From NCBI GenBank assembly GCA_024643705.1, contig JAHEML010000202.1:1-6916 (forward strand): a stretch of DNA of 6,916 nt. The letters run 5' to 3'. Below are positions 1 through 5,599 of this stretch, piece after piece. Origin of the DNA: Caldilineaceae bacterium (GTDB lineage: Bacteria; Chloroflexota; Anaerolineae; Caldilineales; Caldilineaceae). Within the stretch, counting starts at the first letter, position 1; each line of letters starts with the position of its first letter. Made by a program: the position numbers and the translations under genes. The notes under the pieces were generated by a model. That model did no database searches, was not told where the DNA came from, and saw only the letters and a program-made list of their open reading frames with translations.

Positions 1-2
1 CT

Positions 3-1289
3 ATTCTGGCCCACAACCAGGGCCGCAAACCTGGGATGGGTGCGGGCATGGCAGATGGAATTGTCATCACCCCTTCCCACAATCCCCCCGGCGACGGTGG
101 GTTCAAATACAACCCGCCCAACGGTGGCCCAGCAGATACGTCCACCACGAAGGCTGTCCAGGCCCAGGCCAATGGGTTTCTGGCCGATGGGCTGAAGGGT
201 GTGCGGCGCATGACCCTGCGCGGGGCGCTGGCGGCATCCCATGTGCGGGCATACGATTATGTGTCGCCCTATGTGGCTGATTTGGGCAGTGTGGTGGATA
301 TGCAGGCCATTGCCAGGGCTGGGCTGAAGATTGGCGCAGATCCCATGGGCGGTGCAAGTGTTGGTTATTGGGGGGTGATTGCCGAACGTTATGGGCTGAA
401 CCTGACCGTGGTGAACCCCCGGGTGGACCCCACTTTTTCGTTTATGACTGTGGATAAAGATGGCAAAATTCGCATGGATTGCTCGTCGCCCTATGCCATG
501 GCGAGTCTGGTCAGGCTGAAAGATGATTTTGACATCGCTTTTGGCAACGACCCCGACGCTGATCGCCACGGAATCGTCACCCGGAGCAGCGGCTTGCTCA
601 ACCCCAATCACTATCTCGCCGTCGCTATTTCGTATCTTTTTCAGAACCGCCCTGGCTGGCGGGCCGACGCAGCAGTGGGCAAAACCCTGGTTTCGTCGTC
701 GATGATCGACCGGGTGGCAGCCCATTTGGGGCGGCGGCTGGCCGAAGTGCCCGTGGGTTTCAAGTGGTTTGTGGATGGGCTGGTGGATGGTTCTTACGGT
801 TTCGGTGGGGAGGAGAGCGCGGGGGCTTCTTTCCTGCGCACCGACGGCACTGTGTGGACTACTGACAAGGATGGCATCATTTTGGACCTGCTGGCCGCGG
901 AGATTGTAGCCAAGACAGGCCGAGACCCAGGCGAGCACTACACAGAGTTGGAGCAACGCTTTGGCAGCCCAGCCTATACCCGCATTGACGCGCCAGCCAA
1001 CCGGGCACAAAAGGCGGTCTTGAGCAATCTCTCGCCGGAGATGGTCACGGCTACGGAACTGGCGGGCGAACCCATCACCGCCAAGCTGACCCGCGCGCCG
1101 GGCAACAACGCGGCCATTGGTGGGCTGAAGGTGACAACTGAAAATGGCTGGTTTGCGGCCCGACCATCGGGCACAGAAGAGATCTATAAAATCTACGCCG
1201 AGAGCTTTCGGGGCGAGAATCATTTGCAGCGGCTGGTGGACGAGGCGCGGGATTTGGTGAATGATGCCTTTACCGCTGGTGGGGTATAG
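3..1289 (+). CDS. pgm: Phosphoglucomutase, alpha-D-glucose specific (5'-truncated)
   Basis: Interconverts glucose-1-phosphate and glucose-6-phosphate in the cytoplasm, linking glycolysis with glycogen and nucleotide-sugar synthesis. The frame is open from base 3 (ILAHNQGRKPG...), before the first ATG at 36. The gene therefore runs off the left edge, and ATG 36 is internal. The visible 428 residues match the E. coli Pgm type (about 546 aa) as I remember it, so roughly the first 120 residues are missing. All four phosphohexomutase landmarks are present. The phosphoserine loop is TPSHNPP (Ser codon 75-77). The Mg2+ loop is DPDADRHG (from 549), in the DPD form typical of this subfamily rather than DGD. 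The sugar-specificity loop is GEESAG (from 807), and the C-terminal phosphate-binding loop is RPSGTE (1161-1178). The C-terminus is complete and ends at TAG. The gene appears intact apart from the edge truncation. Confidence 0.96.
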   Translation: MLAHNQGRKPGMGAGMADGIVITPSHNPPGDGGFKYNPPNGGPADTSTTKAVQAQANGFLADGLKGVRRMTLRGALAASHVRAYDYVSPYVADLGSVVDMQAIARAGLKIGADPMGGASVGYWGVIAERYGLNLTVVNPRVDPTFSFMTVDKDGKIRMDCSSPYAMASLVRLKDDFDIAFGNDPDADRHGIVTRSSGLLNPNHYLAVAISYLFQNRPGWRADAAVGKTLVSSSMIDRVAAHLGRRLAEVPVGFKWFVDGLVDGSYGFGGEESAGASFLRTDGTVWTTDKDGIILDLLAAEIVAKTGRDPGEHYTELEQRFGSPAYTRIDAPANRAQKAVLSNLSPEMVTATELAGEPITAKLTRAPGNNAAIGGLKVTTENGWFAARPSGTEEIYKIYAESFRGENHLQRLVDEARDLVNDAFTAGGV

Positions 1290-1298
1290 GGACGACTG

Positions 1299-1326
1299 AC
1301 GCAGATCGACACTGATTTTTCTGAGC
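1299..1326 (+). repeat. Degenerate CGCAGAT-type intergenic repeat
   Basis: ACGCAGATCGACACTGAT followed by TTTTTCTGAG resembles a fragment of the 10-12 nt periodic CGCAGAT...ACACTGAT repeats scattered between genes in some Chloroflexota and other bacteria (recollection, not a search). It lies just upstream of the toxin gene. The octamer CAGATCGA at 1302-1309 recurs inverted at 1937-1944, beyond the antitoxin. Confidence 0.45.
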
Positions 1327-1343
1327 TTTTATGGCTTATTTGT

Positions 1344-1351
1344 GAGGTGAT
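1344..1351 (+). promoter_or_regulatory. Strong ribosome binding site fixing a TTG start
   Basis: GAGGTGAT is an eight-base perfect complement to the usual 16S rRNA 3' end. Its GAGG core lies 7 nt before TTG 1355. The in-frame TGA at 1343-1345 leaves no upstream start, and no ATG follows until deep in the conserved domain. The site therefore decides the toxin start. Confidence 0.75.
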
Positions 1352-1354
1352 GTT

Positions 1355-1630
1355 TTGGAATTTGAGTGGGATTTTGTAAAAGCAAGGTCGAATTTCCAAA
1401 GACATCGCGTCAATTTCGGCGAAGCGGAGACGGTATTTGAAGATCGATTGCAAATTTCATTTTTGGATGAAGAACACTCGATAGACGAGGATCGATACAT
1501 TACCGTGGGAATGTCCGATCAGGATCGTATTTTGTTGGTAGCCCATACCTATCGACAAGGGCGCATTCGTATTATTAGCGCGAGAGGAGTCACACAAAAT
1601 GAGCGAAGAGTCTACACCGAAGGATTATGA
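1355..1630 (+). CDS. brnT: BrnT-family (DUF497) ribonuclease toxin
   Basis: Likely toxin of a type II toxin-antitoxin pair. BrnT proteins are small RelE-fold ribonucleases that block translation and are neutralised by the partner encoded just downstream. The 91 aa length is normal for the family. The family signature is clear. It begins EFEWD (2-6), then K9, N13, H17 and a VNFGEAETVFED block (19-30). These are followed by the DEDRYITVGMS strand (45-54), IRIISAR (71-77) and a final ERRVY (83-87). Translation starts at TTG with a very strong Shine-Dalgarno. The coding sequence is visibly AT-richer than the flanking mutase genes, which suggests horizontal acquisition. The last 32 nt overlap the antitoxin gene in another frame, as expected for translational coupling. 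Family assignment is firm; toxicity is inferred. Confidence 0.88.
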   Translation: MEFEWDFVKARSNFQRHRVNFGEAETVFEDRLQISFLDEEHSIDEDRYITVGMSDQDRILLVAHTYRQGRIRIISARGVTQNERRVYTEGL

Positions 1631-1835
1631 CGAGTACGACCTGAAAGATGAGTACGACCTGTCCGCCATGCCGGTGATGCCTTGGGGGCGCTATGACCCT
1701 GCCCATCGGCGCTCCAATCTTGCCGTACTTGACCCGGACATTGCCGAGGCATTCCCAGACGACGAGTCTGTGAATGAAGCATTGCGACTTGTTTTGCAGA
1801 TGGTCAAGGTGCCTCATCTAGCAGCTAATTCGTAA
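1599..1835 (+). CDS. Putative antitoxin paired with BrnT
   Basis: Predicted 78 aa antitoxin that would bind the upstream BrnT and probably repress the operon. It starts at ATG 1599 with AGGAG at 1585-1589, 9 nt upstream, inside the toxin gene. The C-terminal half has a strand (NLAVLD, 40-45), a short helix (PDIAEAF, 46-52) and a helix beginning ESVNEALRLVLQMV (56-69). This resembles a ribbon-helix-helix or dimerisation module, and similar VLDPDVAE...SVNEALR proteins occur as antitoxins beside RelE-fold toxins. The N-terminus is acidic, with a duplicated DEYDL motif (11-15 and 17-21) probably involved in toxin binding. It does not show the longer N-terminus and RLDPDVL motif usual in classical BrnA. 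I call the antitoxin role from position and fold hints, and leave the symbol blank. Confidence 0.72.
   Translation: MSEESTPKDYDEYDLKDEYDLSAMPVMPWGRYDPAHRRSNLAVLDPDIAEAFPDDESVNEALRLVLQMVKVPHLAANS
1629..1664 (+). repeat. 18-nt tandem duplication in the antitoxin gene
   Basis: Two adjacent 18-nt units, 1629-1646 and 1647-1664. The first 15 nt match except for one base (GACGAGTACGACCTG against GATGAGTACGACCTG). They encode DEYDLK and DEYDLS. The first copy begins on the G of the toxin TGA stop (1628-1630), so the duplication sits just past the end of the toxin frame. Confidence 0.85.
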
Positions 1836-1850
1836 AGTCCACTTGAGCTT

Positions 1851-1890
1851 GGAACGCGATAAATAAACGCGGATATTTATCGCGAGTTCC
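1851..1890 (+). repeat. Strong imperfect inverted repeat / hairpin after the TA pair
   Basis: The left arm is GGAAC plus GCGATAAATA (1851-1865). The right arm is TATTTATCGC, a two-base bulge GA, then GTTCC (1874-1890). That gives ten plus five base pairs around an 8-nt loop (1866-1873). It starts 15 nt after the antitoxin stop. No T-run follows, so a simple intrinsic terminator is not supported. It could be an mRNA-stabilising or attenuating hairpin, or a small palindromic repeat element. Confidence 0.75.
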
Positions 1891-1916
1891 CTGGCAATCA
1901 GTTTGGGATTCCCTTT

Positions 1917-1957
1917 TCTGCAAACAATTCACCTGTTCGATCTGTGCATATCCGTGG
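1917..1957 (-). repeat. Degenerate ATCYGTG-type intergenic repeat
   Basis: GATCTGTGCATATCCGTGG (1939-1957) has two ATCYGTG cores about 11 nt apart. Read in reverse it becomes CCACGGAT...CACAGATCGA, the same style as the repeat at 1299-1326 but in opposite orientation. The TCTGCAA at 1917-1923 may be a further decayed unit. It lies between the antitoxin hairpin and the second mutase gene. Confidence 0.45.
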
Positions 1958-1986
1958 TCTTCCTCTCAACCATTTCAGGAGTACGT

Positions 1987-3432
1987 ATGAGTGACATTAA
2001 ATTTGGAACCGACGGTTGGCGGGGACGCATCGCGGAGGATTACACCTTTGCCAATGTGCGCCGGGCTACCCAAGGTTTTGCCGCCTATCTCCGCAGCGAG
2101 GGCCACGATGGTAAAGCAGTGGTTGTAGGCCACGACAAGCGCTTTTTGGGCGAACATTTTGCCGCAACAGTGGCCGAGGTACTGGCGGGCAACGGCTTTC
2201 ATGTCTATTTGACCAATGGCGCGACACCCACCCCAGTGATCAGCTTTAGCGCGCCGAATCTGGGCGCAGTGGCCGCGGTGAATGTAACGGCCAGCCACAA
2301 CCCGCCCGAAGATAATGGCTTCAAGGTGCGGGACGCAGGCGGTGGGGCCATCGATCCAGAAGGGCTGAAGGCGATTGAAGCTCGCATCCCCGCTGCTGAA
2401 GATAGCGCGGCCATCAAACGCACGCCACTGCGCGAGGCGCTGGCGAGCGGAGCGGTCGAATACTTCGACGCCAAACCCGCCTATCTGACCCATTTGGCCG
2501 GGCTGATCGATGTGCAGCCGATCAAAGACGCGGGCCTCAAAGTTGTTGTGGACAATATGTGGGGCAACGGTGCAGGCTGGCTAACGGAAATTTTGGGAGG
2601 TGGCAAAACAGAGATTATCGAAGTCCATGCCGAGCGCAACCCCATCTTCCCGGAAATGTCTCGCCCGGAACCTATCCCGCCCAACGTGGATGCGGGGCTG
2701 GCTGTAGCAAAACAGGTGGGCGCGGACTGTGTATGCATACTGGACGGCGACGCCGACCGCTGTGGCTTTGGCGACGAGAACGGTGAATTTGTGGATCAGT
2801 TGCGGGTTTACGGGCTGCTGGCCTACTATTTGTTGGAGGTACGGGGCGATCGAGGCACGATTGTCAAAACCCTGAGCACCACCTCCATGCTGGACAAACT
2901 GGGCAAACTCTACGGCGTGCCGGTGGTGAATACGGGGGTGGGTTTCAAATATGTGGCCCCGGCCATGGTAGAACACAGTGCGCTGATCGGCGGCGAGGAG
3001 AGCGGTGGTTATGCTTTCCGCGGCCACGTGCCAGAGCGCGACGGGATTCTCGCCAATCTCTACTTGCTTGACTTTCTGGTGCGCACAGGCAAGAAACCGA
3101 CCGAGCTTCTGCGTATTCTGTTTGACACAGTGGGTGAGCACTTTTATGGACGCATTGATACCCGGTTGACCGGTGACGACATGAAACAGTCGGCCAAGCA
3201 GCGGCTGGACAGCATCGACATTGCCGGTAAAACCCTGGGCGGTATTCCTATCACCGAACTGGTGACGATTGATGGGTACAAGTTTGTAATGGAAGATGGT
3301 GGTTGGCTGTTGGTACGCTTTTCCGGCACCGAGCCGCTGATTCGGGTCTACACAGAGACCACCCACGGCGATCTCGTTGATGATATTTTGGCTGATGGGC
3401 AGGCGCTGGCGGGGATTGGGGTGACAGGGTGA
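1987..3432 (+). CDS. Phosphoglucomutase/phosphomannomutase family protein
   Basis: An alpha-D-phosphohexomutase that moves phosphate between C1 and C6 of a hexose phosphate in the cytoplasm, through a phosphoserine and a bisphosphate intermediate. The 481 aa protein has four usual domains. The N-terminus is IKFGTDGWRGRI (4-15). The catalytic loop is TASHNPP with Ser103. The metal loop is DGDADR (253-258), the sugar loop GEESGG (336-341), and the phosphate loop RFSGTEP (444-450). Known PMM/PGM and GlmM proteins carry GEMSGH or GEQSGH in the sugar loop; GEESGG is closer to the glucose-type loop. I therefore infer glucose-1-phosphate activity, possibly with mannose activity too. The frame opens at TTG 1903, but ATG 1987 is chosen because AGGAG (1977-1981) precedes it and homology starts there. 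It is not a close duplicate of the Pgm at 3-1289. Its last codons and stop lie in a tandem repeat. Confidence 0.93.
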   Translation: MSDIKFGTDGWRGRIAEDYTFANVRRATQGFAAYLRSEGHDGKAVVVGHDKRFLGEHFAATVAEVLAGNGFHVYLTNGATPTPVISFSAPNLGAVAAVNVTASHNPPEDNGFKVRDAGGGAIDPEGLKAIEARIPAAEDSAAIKRTPLREALASGAVEYFDAKPAYLTHLAGLIDVQPIKDAGLKVVVDNMWGNGAGWLTEILGGGKTEIIEVHAERNPIFPEMSRPEPIPPNVDAGLAVAKQVGADCVCILDGDADRCGFGDENGEFVDQLRVYGLLAYYLLEVRGDRGTIVKTLSTTSMLDKLGKLYGVPVVNTGVGFKYVAPAMVEHSALIGGEESGGYAFRGHVPERDGILANLYLLDFLVRTGKKPTELLRILFDTVGEHFYGRIDTRLTGDDMKQSAKQRLDSIDIAGKTLGGIPITELVTIDGYKFVMEDGGWLLVRFSGTEPLIRVYTETTHGDLVDDILADGQALAGIGVTG

Positions 3433-3468
3433 CAGGGTGAAAGGATGACCGGGTGAAAGGATGACCGG
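3421..3468 (+). repeat. Six-copy octamer tandem repeat (RTGAMMGG)
   Basis: Six uninterrupted 8-nt units: GTGACAGG twice (3421-3436), then GTGAAAGG and ATGACCGG alternating twice (3437-3468), so the last four form a 16-nt dimer repeated exactly. The first unit encodes the last codons of the second mutase, and the TGA spanning units 1 and 2 (3430-3432) is its stop. Each unit carries a TGA, and 8 is not a multiple of 3, so the array contains stops in all three forward frames. Other repeats of this style occur in Chloroflexota and cyanobacteria (general recollection). Confidence 0.9.
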
Positions 3469-3530
3469 TATGCCGTAGCTTTTGCCTTTTTCTCTTGCAA
3501 TCCCTCCTACTTTATCTGCCTACTCGTCTG

Positions 3531-3539
3531 TGATAAAAT
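3531..3539 (+). promoter_or_regulatory. Extended -10 promoter of the tatD unit, possibly leaderless
   Basis: TGATAAAAT fits the extended -10 pattern TGnTAnnnT, with hexamer TAAAAT at 3534-3539. No good -35 lies at 17 nt (TTTATC, 3511-3516, is weak), which extended -10 promoters tolerate. A strongly pyrimidine-rich stretch (3481-3528) precedes it. Start of transcription about 7 nt downstream would fall near 3546, two or three bases before ATG 3549. This agrees with the lack of any Shine-Dalgarno there. Confidence 0.55.
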
Positions 3540-3548
3540 GTACAAACG

Positions 3549-4421
3549 ATGACGCGACAGTTAAGTGTATCTACGCAACCAGAAGAAAGCGCCACCCCAC
3601 CCTTTCTGGTGGACAGCCATTGCCACCTCGATTTAGCCCACTTCGATGAGGATAGGGCGGCTGTGCTGGATCGAGCCAAGAGCGCGGGGGTGGGGTTGAT
3701 TGTGATTCCCGGCATCGATGTGGAACAATGTCGAGGCGCGCTGGAGTTGGCGTCGGCAACGCCGGAAGTATATGTGGCAGTCGGTGTTCACCCCAACAGC
3801 AGCGGGGATTTTACCCCGGTTGTGGTGGATGAGCTGCGTCGGCTGGCTGCTCATCCAAAGGTGGTGGCGATCGGTGAGATCGGCCTGGACTATTACTGGG
3901 ACAAGGTGACACCGGAGCAACAGGATGTGGCTTTTCGGGCGCAGTTGGCATTGGCCGCCGAGTTGGGGCTGCCGGTGATCATCCACAACCGGGATGCGTC
4001 CGATGATGTGGCAGCCGTGTTGGAAGAATGGGTGCAAGGTGAGTCTTTTCGCAGCTCTCAACTCGCGGGTCGCCCATTTGCTGGCGTATTGCACGCTTTT
4101 GGGGGCGATTTGGCCCTGGCCAAGCGGGCATACGCGTGGGGTTTTCTGCTGGGGATTGCCGGTCCGGTCACTTTCAAAAATGCCCGGCAGATGCATGATC
4201 TGGTTCCCGGCTTGCGTTCAGATCGTCTCTTGATCGAGACAGATGCACCCTATCTGACACCCCACCCTTTCCGGGGCAAGCGCAACGAGCCGGGTTATGT
4301 GGGGCTGGTGGCAAAGAAACTGGCTGAATTGACCGGTGTATCCGTCGCTGAGATCTGTGAAAATTCGAGCCAATTGGCGCTGACGTTTTTTGGGCTGCAA
4401 GGGCGTGTGCAAAGCAGGTAG
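3549..4421 (+). CDS. tatD: TatD-family metal-dependent hydrolase (DNase)
   Basis: Cytoplasmic TIM-barrel amidohydrolase-fold enzyme. Characterised TatD proteins are metal-dependent 3'-5' exonucleases or deoxyribonucleases involved in DNA repair and quality control. The 290 aa length is slightly above the usual 255-265 aa. All metal ligands are present: HCH in DSHCHLD (H24, H26), E110 in GEIGLDYY, H146 in IIHNRDA, H182 in LHAFGG and D232 in ETDAPYL. The late LTPHPFRGKRNEP block (236-248) is typical of the family. The extra length is an N-terminal tail of about 18 residues and a short insertion around 163-177. ATG 3549 is the first in-frame start after TAA 3534-3536 and has no Shine-Dalgarno; the extended -10 just upstream suggests a leaderless start. 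It leads a three-gene unit with the prenyl synthase and glycosyltransferase. Exact substrate is not deducible. Confidence 0.93.
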   Translation: MTRQLSVSTQPEESATPPFLVDSHCHLDLAHFDEDRAAVLDRAKSAGVGLIVIPGIDVEQCRGALELASATPEVYVAVGVHPNSSGDFTPVVVDELRRLAAHPKVVAIGEIGLDYYWDKVTPEQQDVAFRAQLALAAELGLPVIIHNRDASDDVAAVLEEWVQGESFRSSQLAGRPFAGVLHAFGGDLALAKRAYAWGFLLGIAGPVTFKNARQMHDLVPGLRSDRLLIETDAPYLTPHPFRGKRNEPGYVGLVAKKLAELTGVSVAEICENSSQLALTFFGLQGRVQSR

Positions 4422-4436
4422 TTGAACGGATTTTCT

Positions 4437-5576
4437 ATGTTGGTGGCTGAGAGAATGATGGCTGACGAGTTGAGCAAACCGAGTAACGCCAGATATGCGC
4501 CTGTCTCGGTAGCCGAGACAGAGCGGACGGGCGCGAATGGACATCTGCCTTTTGCCCAGACTCCCCAATCTATCCAAACCTTGCTCCATCCGGTTCGGCA
4601 CGGTTTGCGCCTGGTAGAAAAGCGGATGGAGACTGTCGAGTCGTCTGTTTTTGCGCCTTTGGCCGATGCTTTTGTGGATTTGATCGGCAGCGGCGGCAAA
4701 CGGTTGCGCCCGGCTTTGGCGCTGCTCGCCGGCCAAATGGATGCCCCAATTGTTGACTGGGCCAGCCATCCCAGCCTGATTGCTCTGGCCGCGGCGGTTG
4801 AAATGTTGCACACGGCGACGCTTGTGCATGACGATGTGATCGACGGCGCGCTTTTGCGCCGGGGTGCGCCCACGCTGAACGCTTCGTGGAGCCAGGGTGC
4901 TACTGTGTTGGCTGGGGATCACATGTTTGCCAGAGCCGCCCATTTTGCCGCAGAGACGGGCAGCAATCGGGTGATTGAGATTTTCAGCGACACATTGCAG
5001 ATCATCGTTGATGGTGAAATGCGCCAGTTGTTTGCCCGAAACCAGTACGGTCAGGAACGAGAGAACTATTACCAACGGATCTACGCCAAAACGGCCAGTC
5101 TTTTTAGCGCAGCTACAGAGGCAGCGGCAGTATTGGTCGGCTTGTCTGCGCCCCGTGTTCAACTGATGAAGGAATACGGATACAATTTTGGTATGGCATT
5201 CCAGATTATGGACGACATTCTGGACTTTACGGGCGACGATCGTACCTTGGGCAAGCCAGCGGGTAGCGATCTGCGCCAGGGTACGCTGACCCTGCCTTTT
5301 CTCAATTTTCTCCAGCAGCAGAGCGATCCGCAGGCGCTGATCGAACGGTTGACTGTTGCTCGCCAGGACGCGGAAGATGGGCAGCCAGAGCAATTGGATG
5401 ATGCTGTGCGCGAGGTGGTGGTTGCCATCCGCAGCAGCACGGCGATTGATTCTGCTCGCAGCGAGGCCATTGATTTTCTGCAACAGGCTGTGTCGAATCT
5501 ATCTACTTTCCCCGATAGCCCCATCAAAGAATCGCTCATTGGGCTTTGCAGTTTTGTTGTGCAACGAAACAATTAG
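4437..5576 (+). CDS. Long-chain polyprenyl diphosphate synthase
   Basis: Trans-isoprenyl diphosphate synthase that adds isopentenyl diphosphate to an allylic primer, giving chains for quinones or other polyprenyl lipids. From ATG 4437 it is 379 aa. GGKRLRP (86-92) binds substrate. The first Asp-rich motif is DDVID (132-136) and the second is DDILD (259-263), followed by GKPAGSDLRQGTLTLP, typical of hepta/octaprenyl-type enzymes. Small residues (Ala, Thr) occupy the fifth and fourth positions before the first motif, where aromatics would limit chain length. A long product (C30 or more) is therefore inferred. The start is uncertain: TTG 4422, ATG 4437 (weak ACGGA upstream) or ATG 4458 (GAGAG upstream). 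All leave an unusual N-terminal extension of about 40-50 residues, part of it encoded by a hairpin. It follows tatD by 15 nt, implying cotranscription. Confidence 0.9.
   Translation: MLVAERMMADELSKPSNARYAPVSVAETERTGANGHLPFAQTPQSIQTLLHPVRHGLRLVEKRMETVESSVFAPLADAFVDLIGSGGKRLRPALALLAGQMDAPIVDWASHPSLIALAAAVEMLHTATLVHDDVIDGALLRRGAPTLNASWSQGATVLAGDHMFARAAHFAAETGSNRVIEIFSDTLQIIVDGEMRQLFARNQYGQERENYYQRIYAKTASLFSAATEAAAVLVGLSAPRVQLMKEYGYNFGMAFQIMDDILDFTGDDRTLGKPAGSDLRQGTLTLPFLNFLQQQSDPQALIERLTVARQDAEDGQPEQLDDAVREVVVAIRSSTAIDSARSEAIDFLQQAVSNLSTFPDSPIKESLIGLCSFVVQRNN
4501..4521 (+). repeat. Perfect 9-bp hairpin in the prenyl synthase N-terminal extension
   Basis: CTGTCTCGG (4501-4509) and CCGAGACAG (4513-4521) are exact reverse complements around the 3-nt loop TAG. 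It lies 43-64 nt after the candidate start codons, within the poorly conserved leader part of the gene. There is no T-run, so it is not a simple terminator. It could modulate translation, or be a leftover palindromic element. Confidence 0.8.
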
Positions 5577-5599
5577 TTGGTGTGCTTTTCAGGCGCACT

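Noticed and set aside
36..38. ATG 36 as the start of the first mutase
   Set aside because: The frame is open with family-like sequence back to base 3, and the first domain is otherwise missing. This is edge truncation, not a short or broken gene.
1290..1343. Promoter or operator for the toxin-antitoxin pair
   Set aside because: AT-rich stretches such as TTTTAT are present, but no convincing -10/-35 pair or palindromic operator could be fixed.
1903..1986. Upstream TTG start giving the second mutase a hydrophobic N-terminal leader
   Set aside because: The 28 extra residues come from the degenerate intergenic repeat. The AGGAG and homology both point to ATG 1987, so a signal peptide is not supported.
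2581..3366. 261-codon open frame on the minus strand inside the second mutase
   Set aside because: Antisense to a conserved enzyme domain, with no family signature in its translation.
3421..3468. CRISPR-like array
   Set aside because: Units are 8 nt with no spacers and no cas genes; it is a plain tandem repeat.
4218..5483. 421-codon open frame on the minus strand across tatD and the prenyl synthase
   Set aside because: It is fully antisense to two well-recognised genes, spans their boundary, and its translation shows no recognisable motif. It is a side effect of codon bias.
5546..5599. TTG start for the glycosyltransferase overlapping the prenyl synthase
   Set aside because: It adds a cysteine-rich tail with no family counterpart; ATG 5600 has a modest ribosome site and is near the start of the conserved domain.
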